Assembly (NCBI RefSeq): GCF_001039275.2
Contig: NZ_CP030117.1
Location: forward strand, 4,278,001-4,342,000
Direction of reading: 5' to 3'
DNA from: Brevibacillus brevis
Lineage (GTDB): Bacteria > Bacillota > Bacilli > Brevibacillales > Brevibacillaceae
Length of the DNA stretch: 64,000 bases
The position numbers and the translations under genes are program-made. The notes below the pieces were generated by a model, which saw nothing but the letters and a program-made list of their open reading frames with translations, was not told the DNA's origin and made no database searches. Shown here piece after piece: positions 34,199 through 42,197 of the stretch (position 1 is its first letter; each line of letters begins with the position of its first letter).

Positions 34199-35032
34199 AT
34201 GGACAAATTTCACATCTGCTTCGGCCTATCTGCCTACGGTACACTTCGATCCGTCTTCCGCAAACAGAATCTACTACAAACGGAAAGCATCATCTGTATC
34301 GAGGATGATTTTTCAGTTGGACCGCTACATCAACTGGAGACCGCAACCGGGATGAATAAAAGGATTGAATGGATTCATTCTTTTTTCAAACGAGTTGAAG
34401 CAATCTCTCCCGAAGACCTGACAACAGTAAAGGCATACCTGCTACGAAATCTATCCTTTCCAGCTCAGATTCCGGACGGCAGTAACGTAATTCTGTGGCA
34501 TGGTCAGAACACATCTGACAGCATAGGGATTCATTATATTGTCTCCATGCTTCAGGATAAAAGCCTCTCATTCGAAACAATTGACATAACGGCATTTAGT
34601 GTGAATTACGATTACAAACTAAGAAACAGAGACGGCAACGAGGTATCTTATGTATTGAAAAGCGTAGGTGCCCTCCCTCCTAATTTCGTGATGGATGCTT
34701 ATCAGGTGAAAAAGAATATGCCTGCGCCTCTCGTGCAAAGCCACATCCACGAATGGGAAAAGTGGTCGCAATCTGATAGTACGCTGCGCGTTTACAAACA
34801 AGGTGAGGTACTGGAAGTATCGGAGGATTTTTATGATGCCTCGATCTTGGAATATGCATCTAAAGAGTTCCAAAAGGCTGTACGTGTGATCGGTACCGTC
34901 ATGGGGGAAAGCGATCAATGTATTGGTGATATGTATTTGACATACCGAGTTCATGAGCTGATCAAGCAGGGGCTCCTACAGTACCAAGGAGAGTTGATGC
35001 CTCTACGCCGGTTAGAGATTCGATTGAAGTAA
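34199..35032 (+). CDS. DUF1835 domain protein
   Basis: 277 residues. It starts with H-I-C-F-G-L-S-A-Y-G-T-L-R-S and has D-D-F-S-V-G-P-L near 39-46, the DUF1835 signature, with W-H-G-Q-N near 100. The C-terminal part (from about 190) resembles DUF3658. Function is not known. GAGGAG precedes ATG 34199. A strong terminator follows. Confidence 0.75.
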   Translation: MDKFHICFGLSAYGTLRSVFRKQNLLQTESIICIEDDFSVGPLHQLETATGMNKRIEWIHSFFKRVEAISPEDLTTVKAYLLRNLSFPAQIPDGSNVILWHGQNTSDSIGIHYIVSMLQDKSLSFETIDITAFSVNYDYKLRNRDGNEVSYVLKSVGALPPNFVMDAYQVKKNMPAPLVQSHIHEWEKWSQSDSTLRVYKQGEVLEVSEDFYDASILEYASKEFQKAVRVIGTVMGESDQCIGDMYLTYRVHELIKQGLLQYQGELMPLRRLEIRLK

Positions 35033-35072
35033 AAAAACGCTGTCCTCTTTCGCAAAGTGACAGCGTTTTTTC
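35032..35072. terminator. Bidirectional terminator
   Basis: AAAAAACGCTGTC pairs with GACAGCGTTTTTT, between convergent genes. Confidence 0.85.
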
Positions 35073-35078
35073 CTACTT

Positions 35079-35339
35079 TTAATGCTTTTGATTTTTCTCC
35101 TGATTCCACTGCTTGATCTGCTCGATGATTTCCCGAATTTGATTGCGTGCTTCCAGATGCTCAGGCTCGCTTCCCCAATGCTGAATCAGCGGCGGCATCG
35201 CTTTTGCCATCGTCGTGTACAAGCACCATACCTTTACCATTTCTACGCGCTCAGGTGTCGCTTCTCCTGTCAACAGCTCTGTAAATTTATGAACTAGATC
35301 CTCCAGTTCAGGGACCAACGCTTCTTTTTTCTCGTCCAT
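35079..35339 (-). CDS. DUF2573 family protein (YusU-like)
   Basis: 86 residues, helical. F-T-E-L-L-T-G and V-K-V-W-C-L-Y-T-T-M-A-K-A-M-P-P-L match the DUF2573 (YusU) pattern. Function is unknown. GAGGTAA precedes ATG 35339. Confidence 0.75.
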   Translation of the reverse strand: MDEKKEALVPELEDLVHKFTELLTGEATPERVEMVKVWCLYTTMAKAMPPLIQHWGSEPEHLEARNQIREIIEQIKQWNQEKNQKH

Positions 35340-35477
35340 GTCAGTTACCTCACTTTCGGGAACTTTTCTATTTGTATCCTTGGTTTATTTTACGAAAAAA
35401 TCACCATGTGGAAAAGGAAGATTTTTCAGGTGGGATCGGTTACGCTTAAGCTATCAAAATGATCGAGGTGAAGACTT

Positions 35478-35945
35478 ATCAAAGACATTAATATTCGATT
35501 AGTTCCAACAACCAGAGATAACTGGCAGGATGCACTACGCTTGCAGGTGCAGGATGAGCAGCAGCGGTTTGTCCCCTCTATTGCCGTTTCGTTGGCGAAG
35601 GTTCATATCCGTCCTGACGGTGACAACTGCGCCTATGAACCATTCTGTTTGTATGACGCTGATGAAATGGTTGGGTTTGTCATGATTGCTTATGACGCCT
35701 CCACAGATTGGTGTTACTGGTTCAATGGTTTTTTGATTGATCACCAGTACCAAGGCAAAGGATATGGCAGAGCGGCACTCGCAGCGATCGTGGATACGGT
35801 ACGGAACCGTTTCCCGCAAAGCCGATTTGTCAACCTGACCGTATGCCCGGACAATGCAGGTGCAAGACATTTATACAGTCAAACCGGTTTTGAAGAAACT
35901 GGCGACGTATACGATGGAGAGATTGTCTACAGACTCACGTTATGA
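35478..35945 (+). CDS. GNAT acetyltransferase with apparent non-AUG (ATC) start
   Basis: The conserved frame runs from about 35478 to 35945 and encodes the N-terminal strand I-K-D-I-N-I-R-L-V-P-T-T plus R-D-N-W, typical of BltD/SpeG-like GNATs. V-G-F-V-M-I, Y-Q-G-K-G-Y-G-R-A-A-L (acetyl-CoA loop) and L-Y-S-Q-T-G-F near the end confirm the family. There is no ATG, GTG or TTG between the upstream in-frame TGA (35469) and TTG 35541, which would cut off the first 21 residues. ATC at 35478 lies six bases after GAGGTGA, exactly where a start should be. It may acetylate a polyamine or drug. A non-canonical start, a mutated ATG or a local indel are the options. Confidence 0.7.
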   Translation: MKDINIRLVPTTRDNWQDALRLQVQDEQQRFVPSIAVSLAKVHIRPDGDNCAYEPFCLYDADEMVGFVMIAYDASTDWCYWFNGFLIDHQYQGKGYGRAALAAIVDTVRNRFPQSRFVNLTVCPDNAGARHLYSQTGFEETGDVYDGEIVYRLTL

Positions 35946-35954
35946 TAAGCATCA

Positions 35955-35985
35955 ACAAAAACCGCCATAATTTGGCGGCTTTCCT
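35955..35985. terminator. Bidirectional terminator
   Basis: CCGCCA (35962-35967), five bases, TGGCGG (35973-35978) with A-rich left and T-rich right flanks, between the GNAT gene and the convergent membrane protein gene. Confidence 0.65.
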
Positions 35986-35993
35986 GCATTTAG

Positions 35994-36434
35994 CTATTTC
36001 GTTTCTGGTACCATGAATTGCAAAAGTCCAAAAGCCACACCTGCCGTCAATAGCGCACTCCAGATAATAATACCCACCGACATCCACAGCATGAGCTTTT
36101 TCGTAGGGGCTCCCAGCGAGATGCCGATAGCAGCTCCCAGTGGGGCTCCTGTTAAAAGCGGCGAAGCGAGACCGAGGCCAACCACTCCGTATTTATCCCA
36201 TATCTGCCACATGCGCCCCTGGCGCTTGCTCCGTTTCTCTACACGCTTTAAAAGCCAATTGCGCAAGGAACCTCCCACGAAAATAACAGCACCTGCGCTG
36301 ATAATCGCACCCACCGCACTACATATTCCGATCAGAACCGGTGGTAGCTGCAACATAAAACCTACAGGGATCGCTGCCCACAGCTCAAACATACCAGATA
36401 GTGTCACCGAGCCTGCTTTCCATAATACATCCAT
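35994..36434 (-). CDS. Small multi-drug export protein family (PF06695-like)
   Basis: 146 residues with four hydrophobic segments. I-W-D-K-Y-G-V-V-G-L-G-L-A-S-P-L-L-T-G near residues 75-93 and G-A-A-I-G-I-S-L-G-A-P match the PF06695 pattern. Export of drugs is a family label, with weak direct support. The start is ATG 36434, after AAAGG; the upstream ATG at 36470 lacks a ribosome site. Confidence 0.7.
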   Translation of the reverse strand: MDVLWKAGSVTLSGMFELWAAIPVGFMLQLPPVLIGICSAVGAIISAGAVIFVGGSLRNWLLKRVEKRSKRQGRMWQIWDKYGVVGLGLASPLLTGAPLGAAIGISLGAPTKKLMLWMSVGIIIWSALLTAGVAFGLLQFMVPETK

Positions 36435-36522
36435 TCTGTTCGCCTTTCCCCTCTCGCTGTCTTTTTTCATTCGTCATGGTTAAGACGAGCAGACTTGCCA
36501 TTAAGTAACGGAATTTGCCAAA

Positions 36523-37518
36523 TTAGGATGTGACATCCCTACGGATAAAGGTCGCGTATGCAATGATCAGTGCTGCGATCGCCCATACACTCAGTACCGT
36601 CAACGAGAACGGCAACGTCATCCCCTTAATCGGAGGCAGTGTTCCATTGAGATAATCCGTAAGCTGCAAATTTACCACGAACAAGTATTTGGCCGATTCC
36701 CAGGAGGATGCCATCTGCGTCAGGATCGTTCCGCTAATTAACGCCGCCATCATAATTCCCATCCCCGCAGCCGCACTCCGAACCAAAACAGAGACCATAA
36801 GTGTTACCGTTGCAACCACGACGCAAACGAACCAGCCTAGTCCGTATTGCATCAGCAAAAATTGCCACTGTGGCAGCATGAAAGCGCCAGATGTCTCGAG
36901 CTCTCCTCCCGATACTTCAAAGCCCGTCAAAATGGGCAGGTCCCATCCTGAATAGCCAAACACGACCCCAGAGAGCAAGTAAGCAAGAATCAATGTCGTG
37001 AGAACCGTAAGAGAGGTAAACAGCAGCAGGGTGATGTATTTGCTGGTCAGTACCTTCCAACGCCGTACGGGTCGCGTTAATAGTAGTTTGACCGTCCCCT
37101 CACTAAACTCAGAAGATACGAGGTCAACCGCGAGTACGACGATGATCATCGGCAAAAACATCGAAATGGCTTGATCCATAAAGCCACGAGCAAATGTAGG
37201 TCCCCCCGGTGCCATCGGGTTAATGTCGTGATCCAAATAATATTGCTGCTGTGCAATCCTGACCTTGATAAAATCCCGCCACTCTTCAGGAAGACGGCTT
37301 GATGCCAACCTGTTTTGCATATCGACGATTTGTTGGGTTAATAGCGGGCGCCAGTCAGTCGTCCCCATTCGTTCTTGTGCAGTGACAACCGAGCGGTACT
37401 GCGCGTATGTAAAAATCGGGATCAGAATCGCCAAGATCAGCACGACGACGAGAAAACGGCGCCGACGCAGCAATTTTATGGTTTCATTCTGTACGAGCCC
37501 CACCATGCTCTGCTCCAT
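36523..37518 (-). CDS. ABC-2 type transporter permease
   Basis: 331 residues. One N-terminal helix, an external loop of about 80 residues, then five or six helices, with E-F-S-E-G-T-V-K-L-L-L-T-R-P-V-R-R near residues 138-154, the classic ABC-2 motif. It overlaps the ATPase gene by 35 bases; together they form an exporter of unknown substrate. Confidence 0.85.
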   Translation of the reverse strand: MEQSMVGLVQNETIKLLRRRRFLVVVLILAILIPIFTYAQYRSVVTAQERMGTTDWRPLLTQQIVDMQNRLASSRLPEEWRDFIKVRIAQQQYYLDHDINPMAPGGPTFARGFMDQAISMFLPMIIVVLAVDLVSSEFSEGTVKLLLTRPVRRWKVLTSKYITLLLFTSLTVLTTLILAYLLSGVVFGYSGWDLPILTGFEVSGGELETSGAFMLPQWQFLLMQYGLGWFVCVVVATVTLMVSVLVRSAAAGMGIMMAALISGTILTQMASSWESAKYLFVVNLQLTDYLNGTLPPIKGMTLPFSLTVLSVWAIAALIIAYATFIRRDVTS

Positions 37519-38443
37519 GACTTCCCCCTCCTCCCGTCAATGTAAGGAACAGGTCTTCCAGTGTAACCGTCTTTGTCGCAATCCCCATCACAGGAATGCC
37601 ACCATTGACCAGCGCTTGGTTCGCCTCGCTCACTTTTTCTATATCCATGCGTGATTTCAGACGCTCTTCACTAATCACCCACACTTCTGTCACTGCTGGC
37701 AGTTTTCGCAGGACTTCCTCGGCCTTTTGTATATGGGAAGACGGGATTGTCCAATCGACCTGATCAGCAAACTGCTCCATCAGTTCTTTGACTAATCCAA
37801 CCGAAATGACCTTCCCTTGGCTGATAATCGCCACCCGGTCGCACATCATCTCGATTTCACTGAGAAGATGACTCGAAATGAAGACAGCGAGCCCTTCCTC
37901 CTCGGCAAGCTTGCGAATAAACTGGCGCAATTCACGAATCCCCGCCGGGTCCAAACCGTTCGTCGGTTCATCCAGGATCAATATTTTCGGACGGTGCAAA
38001 AGTGCCTGCGCGATCCCCAGACGCTGCCTCATTCCGAGTGAGTACGTTTTCACCTTATCATCAATCGCCCGCTCCAAATCAACGAAGCGGACGATTTCCT
38101 CAATACGTTCAGGCGTAATGCCGCCGCTCATTCTCGCAAACTGTTCCAGATTCTCTCTGCCCGTCAAAAACTTGTACAGCTCCGGATTTTCGACGATACA
38201 ACCAACCTGCGCAATCGCTTGCGGAAACTGTTCCTGAAGGGAGATGCCTCCGATGCGAATATCTCCCCCATCGGCTTTTGCCAATCCAACGAGCATGCGG
38301 ATCGTAGTAGTTTTGCCTGCGCCATTTGGCCCGAGAAATCCAAATACCTCTCCGGCGAAAACGTCAAACGTAATATCATGAATGATCGGCTTTTTGCCAA
38401 TCGCTTTTTGCAATCCTTTTACTGAGAGGACCGTTTCGGCCAA
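37484..38443 (-). CDS. ABC-2 type transporter ATP-binding protein
   Basis: 319 residues. Walker A G-P-N-G-A-G-K-T-T near 38-46, signature Y-S-L-G-M-R-Q near 134-140 and Walker B I-L-I-L-D-E-P-T-N-G-L-D-P near 154-166. The C-terminal extension of about 100 residues is usual for bacitracin/Nat-type exporters. TTG 38443 follows TAGGAGG by 7 bases. Probably exports a peptide, drug or ion. Confidence 0.85.
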   Translation of the reverse strand: MAETVLSVKGLQKAIGKKPIIHDITFDVFAGEVFGFLGPNGAGKTTTIRMLVGLAKADGGDIRIGGISLQEQFPQAIAQVGCIVENPELYKFLTGRENLEQFARMSGGITPERIEEIVRFVDLERAIDDKVKTYSLGMRQRLGIAQALLHRPKILILDEPTNGLDPAGIRELRQFIRKLAEEEGLAVFISSHLLSEIEMMCDRVAIISQGKVISVGLVKELMEQFADQVDWTIPSSHIQKAEEVLRKLPAVTEVWVISEERLKSRMDIEKVSEANQALVNGGIPVMGIATKTVTLEDLFLTLTGGGGSHGAEHGGARTE

Positions 38444-38572
38444 TGTGCGCCCTCCTATCTGAGTCTCCCCTCGTCAACTGACGATGGCGTTCTGTTTATG
38501 GTACACTGTCATAAGATGTCCATCCACATTATACCATGACCATACACTTTAAAACGAATAGGAGGATACCCG

Positions 38573-39361
38573 ATGCGCACATCCGGCCAATTTCTTTGGC
38601 GCACGGCAGGTCTCTTGTCTTTACTCTCCTTTCTCTTATTTGCGACAGGGTTTGTCCTCGCGATGAATCCGCAGCAGTTGGCACCATCCACAGCAACCCC
38701 ACCTACCAAAAAAGAGCAGCCACCCTCACCTTTACCAGAAAAGGGTGTCCATAAAGTAGTCGCACTAGGAGATTCCCTCACGCGCGGTGCCGGAGACGCA
38801 AACGGTCAAGGCTATGTCGGACTCGTTCGCCAAGCATTGGAGAAAAAATCGGGCCAGTCGATTACTTTTACAAACCTCGCGATTAATGGACAGGAATCAT
38901 CTGAGTTGCTCAAGCAAATGTCCCAGGAGCAAGTAAAGAAGCTGCTTTCAGAGGCCGATCTGATTCTTTTTACCATCGGCGGAAATGACTTGTTCAGGCA
39001 GACAGGCGGGCTGTATACCATTGAAAAAGAAAAAGTGACCACAGCTCTTAATCAGCTTGCGGTCAACTATGAAGAGATTCTCAAGCAGGTTCGTACCGTC
39101 AACAAGACGGCGACGATCGTTTACACATCCCTGTACAATCCTTTTGGCAATACCGAAGCAGCCGTCGACACCATCGGGCCCGTACTCGACTGGAACAATC
39201 AGGCGTCCCAAATCGCCTCCCGGTACCCGCAAGTTTTCGTGGTGCCGACCTACGACTTGTTCTTGCGCAAGGAACAAAACTACTTGTATACAGACCATTT
39301 CCACCCGAATGCCGATGGCTATAAGCGGATGGCGGATCGTATCTTGCAAGCGTTAGAGTGA
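38573..39361 (+). CDS. Secreted/membrane-anchored SGNH (GDSL) hydrolase
   Basis: 262 residues. An N-terminal hydrophobic helix (about 10-31) acts as signal or anchor, followed by a P/T-rich linker. The SGNH blocks are all present: block I A-L-G-D-S-L-T-R-G near 64-72, block II Gly, block III G-G-N-D near 139-142 and block V D-H-F-H-P-N near 242-247. It is an extracellular esterase or lipase, close to YpmR-type proteins. TAGGAGG precedes ATG 38573. Its 3' end overlaps the convergent MFS gene by 9 bases. Confidence 0.85.
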   Translation: MRTSGQFLWRTAGLLSLLSFLLFATGFVLAMNPQQLAPSTATPPTKKEQPPSPLPEKGVHKVVALGDSLTRGAGDANGQGYVGLVRQALEKKSGQSITFTNLAINGQESSELLKQMSQEQVKKLLSEADLILFTIGGNDLFRQTGGLYTIEKEKVTTALNQLAVNYEEILKQVRTVNKTATIVYTSLYNPFGNTEAAVDTIGPVLDWNNQASQIASRYPQVFVVPTYDLFLRKEQNYLYTDHFHPNADGYKRMADRILQALE

Positions 39362-40588
39362 TTCAGCCCTCGCCTCATTCAAGGACTTGCCACGGGTTGC
39401 CTCAAAGGCCCGAGCACCCGCCCATTGGAAGGCACTGCTCATCATCGAGGTAGCTGCTACCACCAGGAACAAGGTTGTACCTCCATAATGTGCCAACAGC
39501 AATCCACCCATCCACGGACCGATGAACTGGCCGAGGTTGCTGAAGCTTTTCGCACCGTAATAGCTGCCGCGCATATTCTCTGGTGCCATTCGGTCGATCA
39601 GGACATCCCCTGCGGTAAACGTAAGGATTTCTCCAATCGTGAAAAATACCATCGCCACAATGAAAATCAGCCACGAATTGGCAAAGGCATAACCCACATC
39701 ACCAACCGCATACATGACGTTTCCCACCAATATTGCGGTGAGAGGCGTCTTTTTTTCTGCCCAAGTCGTCAACGGAAGCTGCATCACAACAACGACAATG
39801 GCATTGACGGTCATCAGGATGGCAAACAGTTCTGTTCCGTTCACGACTGTCATTTCTGCGAATTTGGCCAGCGTAGAAGACATCTGCGAGTAGCCAATCG
39901 CTCCTAAAACACCGGCGAGCATGTATAAGCGAAACGCCTTGTCATTGACCACTACGCTGAATGCACGGCTAAATGTAACGACTTCTTTCTTTTGGCCTTC
40001 AATTTGTTTGATGCCGAACTTGTTCAATAATCCTTGCAAGCTAACCACATAGATCAGATAAATCAGCGCAGTCATCAGGAAAGGCAGGGCTACAGAGCTT
40101 TTCGCCAGCACTACCCCGGCAATAGGCCCAACCGCTACCCCTACGTTAATTGCCATGTAGCGAATACCGAACACCCGAAGCCGTTTCTCTTGCGGCGTTA
40201 CATCTGCCATCAGTGCCTGTGAAACGGGTTCGTAGAAGGAGCGACAGAGTCCCCCTGCTATATTGAGCAAAAGCAGAATCCACGGGTCTTTACTAAGCGC
40301 AAACCCGACGAACACGAGCGTCCATACATACAACGCCCCTAGCATGACTCGCCTGCGCCCGATCCTGTCTGACCATGCCCCCGCAATAAAGCCTCCGATT
40401 GTACCCGCGAGTGGTCCTGCTCCAATCGTCAAACCGATCATTGCCAAGCTCATATCTGTTTGATTAGACAAGTATAAAAACAAAAACGGCATGCTCATCG
40501 AGCTGGCGGCCCGGACGAACACGGTCCCGACGACTAATGACCAGACGATCGGGTGAAACTCCTGTAAACGCATCTTGATCCAGCTCAT
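39353..40588 (-). CDS. Major facilitator superfamily transporter
   Basis: 411 residues with about 12 helices. The MFS motif A-G-A-W-S-D-R-I-G-R-R-R is near residues 65-76. It is a probable drug or metabolite efflux protein. The start is ATG 40588 (M-S-W-I-K-M) with GAGGAGAG upstream; the longer frame to 40690 is unsupported. Confidence 0.85.
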   Translation of the reverse strand: MSWIKMRLQEFHPIVWSLVVGTVFVRAASSMSMPFLFLYLSNQTDMSLAMIGLTIGAGPLAGTIGGFIAGAWSDRIGRRRVMLGALYVWTLVFVGFALSKDPWILLLLNIAGGLCRSFYEPVSQALMADVTPQEKRLRVFGIRYMAINVGVAVGPIAGVVLAKSSVALPFLMTALIYLIYVVSLQGLLNKFGIKQIEGQKKEVVTFSRAFSVVVNDKAFRLYMLAGVLGAIGYSQMSSTLAKFAEMTVVNGTELFAILMTVNAIVVVVMQLPLTTWAEKKTPLTAILVGNVMYAVGDVGYAFANSWLIFIVAMVFFTIGEILTFTAGDVLIDRMAPENMRGSYYGAKSFSNLGQFIGPWMGGLLLAHYGGTTLFLVVAATSMMSSAFQWAGARAFEATRGKSLNEARAESL

Positions 40589-40771
40589 TTTCTCTCTCCT
40601 CACCACTGTTATGCTTTCCCATCGCTGCCAGAACAGATGCTCTGTGATGTTCCCATTGTAGAGAGGCAATGGTCGTTCGTCAATGAGCATTCAAAATTTT
40701 TTGATTATGAAACATTTCTATGAGAGTAATCAAAATTTCGATAGGGTTGGACACAGAAGCCTTAGACAACA

Positions 40772-40804
40772 CAAAAGACCGCCAGAAAACGCTGACGGTC
40801 TTTG
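40772..40804 (-). terminator. Terminator of ytnP
   Basis: AAAGACCGTCAG pairs with CTGGCGGTCTTTT on the minus strand. Confidence 0.8.
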
Positions 40805-40814
40805 CCTATCCTTT

Positions 40815-41663
40815 TTACAAAGTAACTTCAATACGATCAACCATTTCTCCCTGCTCGTTCCATTTCACCGCACGGTAAACGCTATCGTGGTAAAACGTGA
40901 ACCAAGCACCTTGCTTGATCCCGTTGTTGATCCATTCTTCTTTTGCAAAGATGGATGTCATCGGATAGTCGTCGTAGGCCATCACCCATAATGGATTTTG
41001 ATGGGCGTGTGTAGGCATGATGTCCGCCAGATGCAAAAGCAGGTGCCCCTCTGTCTCCATTCGGACAATAGCATGTCCCTGACTGTGACCGCCTGTATGA
41101 TGAAGCGTGATTCCTGGCACTACTTCGTGCGAAGCTCCGTACGTCTTTACCTGATTCTCAATCGGACGCCAGTTCTCTTCCCAATATGTATTCTTCGAGC
41201 GAATATTCGGCTCTCTCATCTCTGCCCATTCCTGCTCCTGCACGTAGATGACAGCCTGTGAAAACGTAGAGACCAGTTGTCCATCACGAACAGAGACAAG
41301 TCCGTTGGCATGATCGTAGTGCATATGTGTCATGATGACGATATCAATATCGGCAGGAGACAACCCTTTTGCTGCGAGGGAGTCCACCACTTGAGACTCT
41401 TCCTCCAAGCCAAAATTGCGCTTCTGTTTTTCCGTTAGCCGATCATTTCCCATACCCGATTCAATCAAGATGCGCTTGCCATGAGCCTGTACCAGGATTG
41501 GGTCAGCACGCAAAGGGATTTGATTGAGATCATTTGCTGGGTATCTTTTGCTCCAGAGCGGCTTGGGCACGACTCCAAACATTGCGCCCCCGTCCAGCTT
41601 CGTGAGTCCACCTCTCAGCCAAGACAATTGAAACTGACCTACCTGCCATTCGTTCCCTACCAT
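40815..41663 (-). CDS. ytnP: YtnP-like quorum-quenching lactonase (MBL fold)
   Basis: 282 residues. It resembles B. subtilis YtnP throughout: G-A-M-F-G-V-V-P-K-P-L-W-S-K-R-Y-P near residues 26-42, I-E-S-G-M-G-N, T-H-M-H-Y-D-H-A near 110-117 (zinc motif), N-T-Y-W-E-E-N-W and P-T-H-A-H-Q-N-P-L-W-V-M-A-Y-D-D-Y-P near 218-235. The family hydrolyses acyl-homoserine lactone signals and interferes with neighbours' signalling. GGAGG precedes the start. Confidence 0.9.
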   Translation of the reverse strand: MVGNEWQVGQFQLSWLRGGLTKLDGGAMFGVVPKPLWSKRYPANDLNQIPLRADPILVQAHGKRILIESGMGNDRLTEKQKRNFGLEEESQVVDSLAAKGLSPADIDIVIMTHMHYDHANGLVSVRDGQLVSTFSQAVIYVQEQEWAEMREPNIRSKNTYWEENWRPIENQVKTYGASHEVVPGITLHHTGGHSQGHAIVRMETEGHLLLHLADIMPTHAHQNPLWVMAYDDYPMTSIFAKEEWINNGIKQGAWFTFYHDSVYRAVKWNEQGEMVDRIEVTL

Positions 41664-41712
41664 GATCCTGCCGCCTCCTCGATTGCTCGGAATGATGATT
41701 GAAGTTCGAAAG

Positions 41713-41740
41713 CGAAAAGCACCCCGTTCAGGGTGCCTTA
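41713..41740 (-). terminator. Terminator
   Basis: GCACCC, a six-base loop, GGGTGC, then TTTTCG on the minus strand, at the end of the small hypothetical gene at 41738-42034. Confidence 0.7.
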
Positions 41741-42034
41741 CAGCTTTTCTGCTACACTTACAGTTCTAGTCGCCGGGGCGATTTCTAACAGGAGATCACT
41801 CGATACAGCCTGCACAGTGACATCTGAATCACTTCGTCTATGATGAAGCACGAGTTGCGCTACCTTTTCATTCTCTCGGTATACGCTGATTAATGTCTGT
41901 AATGGATTGGCACTCCCGCCTGCGATCAACTTAAACCCCGGGGCTATCGTAAACGTCCATCCCTCCACCTCTACTAGCGGTGCTAACGAGTACAGGAAGT
42001 AGCGTTTCCCTAAGAGAATGCCATTATGGTTCAT
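41738..42034 (-). CDS. Hypothetical protein, 98 aa
   Basis: It begins M-N-H-N-G-I-L-L-G-K-R-Y-F-L-Y-S and is mostly beta-strand-like, without a membrane helix. ATG 42034 lies about 10 bases after GGGGGC; a TTG at 42052 is less likely. A terminator follows. I recognise no family. Confidence 0.55.
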   Translation of the reverse strand: MNHNGILLGKRYFLYSLAPLVEVEGWTFTIAPGFKLIAGGSANPLQTLISVYRENEKVAQLVLHHRRSDSDVTVQAVSSDLLLEIAPATRTVSVAEKL

Positions 42035-42197
42035 CAAGGCGAGAGCCCCCAATCAAATGAATTTGAACAGTATAACTTCATTTTGCAAAAATTAGCGGAG
42101 GTTGAAAAGCGATTCGACAAAACTTCTAAAAAGACGACATACTTTTCTTAATCATATCCGATCACCGTTGTTTTCGAAATAGAGAATCTTTCATCCC

